Shown here in pieces: positions 1 to 4,505 of a stretch of 8,521 nt of DNA; within the stretch, counting starts at the first letter, position 1, and every line of letters begins with the position of its first letter. Origin of the DNA: Erysipelotrichia bacterium (lineage in GTDB: Bacteria; Bacillota_I; Bacilli_A; Erysipelotrichales; Erysipelotrichaceae); the NCBI GenBank assembly GCA_009916335.1, contig SAAR01000145.1, positions 1 through 8,521 on the forward strand, read 5' to 3'. The notes under the pieces were generated by a model that did no database searches, was not told the origin of the DNA, and worked only from the letters and a program-made list of their open reading frames with translations. The position numbers and the translations under genes were made by a program.

Positions 1-416
1 GTGCATGGCCAGTAATAGCATATACAGCATTATTTGACCCTAATCATACAGGGCTTTTTACTGGTGCTAACTCAGGTTTAGGAGAGTCATTTGCCTGGGT
101 TATAAAAAATGTACCGATTTCAGAAAGCATCTATCAGTTTTTAAAATTTGCTGAAAAGTGGCATCCATTTTTCAAAATTGTTTTAATGGTTTTAGTACCA
201 GGTTCTCTGATTGTGGCAATAAGATTGATTGTATTCAAAAATATTAGAGTCCTATCAGTTTTATTTAGCTTCATACCAATTTGGTCACTTTATCAACTGA
301 TCCAGATTAATCACTATAAACTTGATACAATTTGGTTCATAGTTGTCATGGTCTTTGGAAGTGCTATTGCAATTGGTCTTAGAACTTTAGTCTATGGTTG
401 GTTCAAAAAATATTAA
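1..416 (+). CDS. C-terminal part of an unrecognised polytopic membrane protein (5' end outside window)
   Basis: The reading frame is open from base 3 to the TAA at 414-416, giving 137 codons with no need for a start. An ATG at 186 lies in this frame, but the frame continues upstream without a stop and no Shine-Dalgarno motif precedes 186, so I treat that ATG as internal. In fragment numbering, residues 1-56 look extracytoplasmic or re-entrant (Gly/Asn/Phe-rich, with a DPNHTG stretch). Three hydrophobic segments follow at about 57-78, 83-102 and 110-126, ending in a short basic tail (WFKKY). I do not recognise the family. It lies directly upstream of the mating-channel genes in the same orientation, so a role in the transfer apparatus is plausible but inferred only from position. 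A terminator-like hairpin follows it, suggesting it ends an upstream transcript. Confidence 0.75.
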   Translation, partial: AWPVIAYTALFDPNHTGLFTGANSGLGESFAWVIKNVPISESIYQFLKFAEKWHPFFKIVLMVLVPGSLIVAIRLIVFKNIRVLSVLFSFIPIWSLYQLIQINHYKLDTIWFIVVMVFGSAIAIGLRTLVYGWFKKY

Positions 417-435
417 ATCGACTCAAATATAAGAT

Positions 436-467
436 AAAAAACACAAATTCATTGTTTGTGTTTTTTT
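436..467 (+). terminator. AT-rich intrinsic terminator-like hairpin
   Basis: A 12-bp perfect inverted repeat (left arm 436-447, AAAAAACACAAA; right arm 455-466) encloses a 7-base loop and ends in a run of seven T at 461-467. The central CACAAA/TTTGTG part is the only moderately strong pairing, so termination is probably partial. The A-run and T-run on the two sides could let it act in both directions. It lies in the 71-base gap between the upstream membrane-protein gene and the PC4-like gene, the largest non-coding gap in the window. Confidence 0.6.
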
Positions 468-479
468 ATAATTAGAAAG

Positions 480-490
480 AAGGAGACATG
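480..490 (+). promoter_or_regulatory. Shine-Dalgarno unusually close to the start of the PC4-like gene
   Basis: AAGGAG at 480-485 is followed by only two bases (AC) before the ATG at 488. The other genes here with a clear site leave about 4-9 bases. The start is nevertheless favoured because there is no nearby in-frame alternative and the resulting N-terminus matches the known short N-terminus of YdbC-type proteins. Tight spacing would be expected to lower initiation efficiency. Confidence 0.5.
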
Positions 491-715
491 TCAAATCAAC
501 AAAGTGATTTTAAATGTGAAATTGTTGAACGTCTTGGTGTCCTATCAACTGACACAAAAGGTTGGAGAAAAGAAATTAATTTAATTTCTTACAACGATAA
601 AGAGCCAATGATTGACATCAGGACATGGAGTCCTGAAGGTAGAATGGGTAAAGGGGTAACACTTAATGAAACAGCGTTTGCCCAGTTAGTCAAAATTGTA
701 AAAGAAAAATTCTAA
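488..715 (+). CDS. PC4/YdbC-family single-stranded-DNA-binding protein
   Basis: This 75-residue soluble protein closely follows the pattern of the YdbC family (Lactococcus YdbC; fold like the ssDNA-binding domain of human coactivator PC4). The shared features are the core KGWRKEIN at about 24-31, then SYND..P, DIRTWSP at 43-49 and MGKGVTL at 53-59, with a final amphipathic helix from about 61. The basic and aromatic residues W26, R27, K28, R45, W47 and K55 lie where family members bind DNA. It is full length for the family. It is the first gene after the terminator-like hairpin, and the VirB2-like gene begins 19 bases after its stop, so it appears to belong to the transfer operon. A reasonable inference is that it binds transferred single-stranded DNA or acts in transcription; the sequence cannot separate the two. 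Older annotations sometimes mislabel this family as seryl-tRNA synthetase-related. Confidence 0.85.
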   Translation: MSNQQSDFKCEIVERLGVLSTDTKGWRKEINLISYNDKEPMIDIRTWSPEGRMGKGVTLNETAFAQLVKIVKEKF

Positions 716-734
716 AAAATAGGAGAATATAAAT

Positions 735-959
735 ATGGCAACAGTAATTAGTGTTTTGAATATGGTAAAAATTGCATGTATCGTAGGTGGTCTAGCCATT
801 TCAGCCTTTGGTATCTACAACCTTGCTATTCATTGGGAAGATGGTGGCTCACAGCGCACAAAAGCATTTGGCTCAATTGTTATGGGTGGCTTATTAGCAG
901 GTGGTGTTGGCGGAATTTTTACGGCAATTGTGGCACAGTTAAATAGTTTGCCACAATAG
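735..959 (+). CDS. Maff2/VirB2-like small two-helix membrane protein
   Basis: A 74-residue hydrophobic protein with two predicted transmembrane helices at about 9-31 and 45-67. They are joined by a short polar, positively charged loop (WEDGGSQRTKA), and the second helix is very glycine-rich (GGLLAGGVGG). Size, topology and the AFGIYNL...GG..R.K....I..GG pattern match the Maff2 family of Firmicutes conjugative elements and the general VirB2/TrbC pilin-like plan. No separate cleavable signal peptide is obvious. AGGAG at 721-725 sits nine bases before the ATG. The TrbL/VirB6-like gene follows after 15 bases, which fits a membrane-channel cassette. The likely role is a small channel or pilus-like subunit in the cell membrane. 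I am confident of the membrane topology, moderately of the family, and less of any true pilin function. Confidence 0.75.
   Translation: MATVISVLNMVKIACIVGGLAISAFGIYNLAIHWEDGGSQRTKAFGSIVMGGLLAGGVGGIFTAIVAQLNSLPQ
927..957 (+). other. 9-bp hairpin at the 3' end of the VirB2-like gene
   Basis: ATTGTGGCA at 927-935 pairs perfectly with TGCCACAAT at 949-957 around a 13-base loop. The 3' arm touches the TAG stop (957-959), and the next gene's AGGAG begins at 964. There is no T-run after it, so it is not a normal intrinsic terminator. Its position suggests an mRNA-stabilising or processing element that could raise the level of the VirB2-like transcript segment. A 9-bp repeat of this spacing may also occur once by chance in 8.5 kb. 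Confidence 0.4.
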
Positions 960-974
960 GAGTAGGAGATGTAA

Positions 975-1736
975 ATGAATTTTAGCACAGATAAACTAGA
1001 TTTATTACAGAAGGGCATGAAAGGCTATAATCCTGATGTCTATAATCTTGTTGGAGAAGTTTCGAGTGCTGTTTCACAAGTTGCCTTGATACTGTTGGGC
1101 ATCTTTTTTGTTTTGAATTTATTTCAAATGATAGAAAAAGCACACAAAAATGGGGGTGTAGTAGAACCCTCAGTTGTGATGTCTGAAGTTCTGAAGTACA
1201 TGATTGCTTTTCTGATGATCATGTATTCTAAAGAAATATTAGATACTATTCTATTCTTTTCAGTTAGAATAGTTAAAATAATAGCTCATTTTCTTGACTC
1301 AGGTGTCAAACTTGAAGAATGGAAAGGCGGGAAAGGCATCTTAGGCAATGTATTCAATTTACTCTACATGATTGCTTCGTGGGTTGGAGACATAGTGAGC
1401 CAACTGGTCATTATGCTTAGATTTGCCCAGATGTATCTATTAAAAGCCATTGCACCCATTATGGTGGCTTTCTTTATGCAAGACGGATTACGATCAATCG
1501 CTGTCAATTTCTTAAAAACTTTTGCAGGTTATGCTCTGCAAGGTTTTTTGTTAGTCGTGATTATGATTGTCTTTCCTAAATTAATTACATCAAATATTTT
1601 TATCCTATCTGATTTAGGAAATAAGTTTGATAAATTTAAAGCCCCAATGATTGTTATAGTCCAAATGGTTTTATATATCTTAACGATTTATGGATCACAA
1701 AGACTTGCTAAATCACTTATGAACGCAAACGGATAG
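975..1736 (+). CDS. TrbL/VirB6-like conjugation channel membrane protein
   Basis: A 253-residue polytopic membrane protein with hydrophobic segments at about 32-52, 73-84, 91-107, 124-148, 155-168, 181-201 and 223-241. The stretch from about 155 to 190 contains a conserved-looking AIAPIMVAFF, then DGLRSIAVNFLKTF and a following GYALQG. This resembles the core of the TrbL/VirB6-type proteins (TrbL_2 family) of Firmicutes conjugative elements, where the region forms part of the inner-membrane DNA/protein channel. The length fits this short Gram-positive form; Gram-negative VirB6/TrbL is usually longer. AGGAG at 964-968 with six bases to the ATG supports the start. Its stop codon TAG (1734-1736) overlaps the ribosome binding site of the PrgI gene, so the two are probably translationally coupled. 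Placement just before PrgI and VirB4 strengthens the call. Confidence 0.8.
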   Translation: MNFSTDKLDLLQKGMKGYNPDVYNLVGEVSSAVSQVALILLGIFFVLNLFQMIEKAHKNGGVVEPSVVMSEVLKYMIAFLMIMYSKEILDTILFFSVRIVKIIAHFLDSGVKLEEWKGGKGILGNVFNLLYMIASWVGDIVSQLVIMLRFAQMYLLKAIAPIMVAFFMQDGLRSIAVNFLKTFAGYALQGFLLVVIMIVFPKLITSNIFILSDLGNKFDKFKAPMIVIVQMVLYILTIYGSQRLAKSLMNANG

Positions 1737-1743
1737 GAGAAAT

Positions 1744-2064
1744 ATGGATAGTGAGTTATATGAAATCGGGAGTGATTTTATCCCCGATATAAATAATTAC
1801 GAGAATGTATCGAGTTTCACACCACGTATGTGGTTTTTTATTTTTTCACTGGTTTTGTCAGTCGCTGTAAAAGTTGGTTTGAGTTTTTATCTCAAAGTTT
1901 CAGAAGATATAACATCAATTTTGATGGCATTACTAATTGTGCCAGGTGTTTTTATCGGGTTTAAATTTGATAAGAAAGTGATGACTTGGATTAGATTTAG
2001 AATGACGATACAAGAACGCATCTACGATTATGGAGAAAGTGAGTATGATATAAATGATTTTTAA
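1744..2064 (+). CDS. PrgI-family conjugation membrane protein
   Basis: A 106-residue protein with a short acidic N-terminus, two transmembrane helices at about 29-50 and 54-73, and a cytoplasmic tail with a basic first half (KKVMTWIRFRM) and an acidic end. Length, topology and position immediately upstream of a VirB4 ATPase are typical of the PrgI family (named after the pCF10 protein), thought to play the VirB3-like or TcpE-like role of holding VirB4 to the membrane. The start is supported by AGGAG at 1735-1739, which begins on the preceding stop codon. The last 11 bases overlap the start of the VirB4 gene, a common sign of tight translational coupling between these two partners. The family call rests mainly on architecture and context, as the sequence is poorly conserved. 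Confidence 0.78.
   Translation: MDSELYEIGSDFIPDINNYENVSSFTPRMWFFIFSLVLSVAVKVGLSFYLKVSEDITSILMALLIVPGVFIGFKFDKKVMTWIRFRMTIQERIYDYGESEYDINDF
1821..1846 (+). other. Terminator-like hairpin plus T-tracts inside the PrgI gene
   Basis: ACCAC (1821-1825) pairs with GTGGT (1830-1834) around a GTAT loop. It is followed directly by T-rich sequence (six T counting 1834, an A, then six more T to 1846). The T-tract also encodes the Phe-rich start of the first transmembrane helix, so coding constraint may explain it. If ribosomes are absent, this could cause partial termination before VirB4. Functional status is unproven. Confidence 0.25.
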
Positions 2065-4468
2065 AAAGAAAAAAGCAAAAAAAATCAAGGATTTGCAGTT
2101 AACTGATGCTGAGAAGCGCCGTGTGGAGCGTTTAAATCGAGAATATAAACCTACTACACAGAACACGTTGCGCTACGCAACGCTATATGAAAATGAGGCA
2201 TCACTATTTGAAACAGGATTGATGCACGTGGCCAAAAACATTTACTCTCAGTCAATCAGCCTTCAAGACATTAATTATATGTCTGCTCAGATTGAAGATC
2301 AGTTAAAAGTTGTCAAGCGACTTGAACAAGGTGTTAGTGCGCTTCATGAAGATAATCAATTCCATCTGTTAATCCATAATAAACCAGTTGGAACAGATAG
2401 AATGGAAAACGCACTACTACCTGTTACTTCAGATATGACAGAAATTGCTAGAGAGATTGCTCTTGAATACAATGATATGATCGTATCAAGAAATCAAACT
2501 AAGATAGGGTTTGAAGTCAATAAATACGTGACAATTACAACGCAGGCAGATGACCCAGTTCAAGCTCAAAAGCAACTGACTGATACGTTAAATAGCTATT
2601 CTCGGTCTTTACGGCAAGCCAAAGTTAAATCTACAAAAATGGACGGTTCACAACGCATGCAGGCCTTATCAGAAGTTCTGAGACCGGAGTCATTTGCTAA
2701 CTATAGCTTGAAAGATTTACAGATGACTGGCAAAACGACTAAGGATTTTGTCGCACCTAGGAACATCAACTTTGAAAAGAAATACTTTGAAATTGATGAT
2801 AAATTTGGAGCCGTCTACACGCTTAGAGACTATCCAACGCATCTAGGAGACCATCTATTTAAGGACTTACTAGATGTTGGTAGTGAAATGTATATTACAT
2901 TACTGGCTAATCCTTTTGGGACTGATGAAGTCTTGAAAAAAATCCGCAGTAAACGTGGCACAATTGAGACGGACGAGATCAAGCAAATCCGTCAAGGCAA
3001 TAAAGATTTCCTACCAACTGAGTTATCTGTTTCTAAAAAAACCGCTGAAGGTAAAAGTGCTGCGGACGATTGGGAAAGAGAAGTTACCAAATCAGACCAA
3101 AAAATCTTTTCAGCAGGTATCTACATTCTGTTCATTGCTGACAGTTTAGACGAGTTAGAATTAGTTGCCAAAAAAGCAAAGTCAGCCGTCTCTAAAAACA
3201 GACTGACACTTGAAGTTTTATACTCACACCAGGAAGAAGGGCTAAATACGATTTTGCCAATTGGTGTTAATTTTCTTGGCAATGACCAACAATTTGTAAG
3301 AAATTTTACCGCAAGAAATGTTGCTACCCAGGTGCCGTTCACTAACGTTGACTTACAAAGTAGTAGTCTTAATGCTCGTTATTATGGTCAAAATCAAGAA
3401 ACCAACAACATGATTACAGTAGATCGTCAGACTGATGTCAATGCACCTACTGGAATGGCTCTAGGTACAACAGGTTCAGGTAAGTCCTTCTCAATTAAGT
3501 CAAATGAGATTATTCCAACACGACTAAAATTTCCAAATGACAAGATTGTAATTGTTGACCCTGAAGGCGAGTATGTTGATATTTGTCGCAAGTTTAACGG
3601 TCAAGTTATTGATGTCCACCCTGGTGCAAGTACGAAGCTCAATATTATGGATAAAGTGGACGACTCGCTATTGACTGACGTTGGCGATAAAGATTATATT
3701 GACCCAATCTCTCAAAAGGCCAGCTTGTTGACGGGTGTGTTTTCAAGGATTTTGGGGGACGTTGACAGCATTGAGTTTGCATTGATTGATCGTGTGACTC
3801 ATTTGGTTTATGAAAAATTTAGTGATCCAACACTAGTGGACTGGTCTAATCTGATGAAAGAGCAAGTAGAGCCAGAAGCTCAAACGCTTGCTACTAAATT
3901 AGAGCCTTTCATTTCAGGAAGTAAAAACATCTTTTCTGAACATAGCAACGTTGATATGTCCAATAATTTCATTGTTTTCAACCTCAAAGGCATTGGAAGT
4001 GATGCTGTTTTAAAGTCTTTTGCTATGCTAGTCATTCAAGATTTCATGTGGAACATGATTGTAGAAGGTAAAAAGAAGCAGACCACTTGGTTCTATTATG
4101 ATGAAATTCAAATTCACTTTGAGAATGACTATACAGCAAGCTATTTCTCAAATACATGGGCTAGAATACGGAAATATGGTGCTAACCCTCTTGGTATCAC
4201 ACAGTTACCAATGACGGTTTTAAGCAACAAGTACGGCTATGCAATGTTCAAGAATACTGAATTTTTCATCTTGCTAAAAATTGAAAGTGATGATTTACAG
4301 CAAATTTCAGATGCACTTGGTATTTCTGAGTCACTTGGGGAGTATTGTGCTGATCCAACTGACAGAGGTACAGGTCTGATTGTAGCAGGTAAAACAATTG
4401 TTCCTTTTGAAAATCCAATTTCAAAAAATACAAGACTGTATGAATTGTGTCAAACTGATCCAAGTTAG
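2054..4468 (+). CDS. virB4: VirB4-family conjugation ATPase
   Basis: An 804-residue AAA+/HerA-type ATPase that energises assembly of the mating channel at the cytoplasmic membrane. A basic N-terminal tail leads into the N-terminal VirB4/TrbE/CagE-type domain (roughly 60-400). The ATPase core carries a Walker A motif GTTGSGKS at 471-478, the DPEGEY motif characteristic of VirB4 proteins at 502-507, a Walker B FYYDE ending in D683-E684, and a sensor-type GITQLP at 714-719 matching the TQ motif of the family. All key residues are present, and the length is normal for Gram-positive VirB4. The start is the least certain part. ATG 2054 has only a weak, distant GGAG (2032-2035), and an in-frame ATG at 2045 is closed by TAA at 2051. 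Initiation probably relies on coupling with the overlapping PrgI gene. The 804-residue length separates it from the usual smaller VirD4 coupling proteins, as do DPEGEY and the PrgI neighbour. Confidence 0.95.
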   Translation: MIFKKKKAKKIKDLQLTDAEKRRVERLNREYKPTTQNTLRYATLYENEASLFETGLMHVAKNIYSQSISLQDINYMSAQIEDQLKVVKRLEQGVSALHEDNQFHLLIHNKPVGTDRMENALLPVTSDMTEIAREIALEYNDMIVSRNQTKIGFEVNKYVTITTQADDPVQAQKQLTDTLNSYSRSLRQAKVKSTKMDGSQRMQALSEVLRPESFANYSLKDLQMTGKTTKDFVAPRNINFEKKYFEIDDKFGAVYTLRDYPTHLGDHLFKDLLDVGSEMYITLLANPFGTDEVLKKIRSKRGTIETDEIKQIRQGNKDFLPTELSVSKKTAEGKSAADDWEREVTKSDQKIFSAGIYILFIADSLDELELVAKKAKSAVSKNRLTLEVLYSHQEEGLNTILPIGVNFLGNDQQFVRNFTARNVATQVPFTNVDLQSSSLNARYYGQNQETNNMITVDRQTDVNAPTGMALGTTGSGKSFSIKSNEIIPTRLKFPNDKIVIVDPEGEYVDICRKFNGQVIDVHPGASTKLNIMDKVDDSLLTDVGDKDYIDPISQKASLLTGVFSRILGDVDSIEFALIDRVTHLVYEKFSDPTLVDWSNLMKEQVEPEAQTLATKLEPFISGSKNIFSEHSNVDMSNNFIVFNLKGIGSDAVLKSFAMLVIQDFMWNMIVEGKKKQTTWFYYDEIQIHFENDYTASYFSNTWARIRKYGANPLGITQLPMTVLSNKYGYAMFKNTEFFILLKIESDDLQQISDALGISESLGEYCADPTDRGTGLIVAGKTIVPFENPISKNTRLYELCQTDPS
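2166..2182 (+). repeat. GC-rich short hairpin near the 5' end of virB4
   Basis: CGTTGCG (2166-2172) and CGCAACG (2176-2182) form a perfect 7-bp stem with a CTA loop, at codons 38-43 of virB4. It stands out in an AT-rich gene because five of seven pairs are G-C. It may affect ribosome passage or mRNA processing early in virB4, or may simply reflect codons for the Thr-Leu-Arg-Tyr-Ala-Thr stretch. Confidence 0.4.
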
Positions 4469-4505
4469 TAATAATCGCTTGTAAAAATAAAAAGAAAGGA
4501 GTGTT

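Noticed and set aside
467..472. Perfect TATAAT that could be a -10 box for the PC4-like gene
   Set aside because: No acceptable -35 hexamer at 16-18 bases upstream, no TG extension, and the predicted RNA start would fall at about 479, inside the ribosome binding site. The motif also arises from the end of the T-run.
1765..1788. ATCGGG/CCCGAT hairpin near the start of the PrgI gene
   Set aside because: Only 6 bp with a 12-base loop; several such repeats are expected by chance in this length.
2955..3149. Second open frame on the + strand inside virB4
   Set aside because: The virB4 frame is continuous through this stretch with family motifs on its 3' side, and the alternative has no clear Shine-Dalgarno site.
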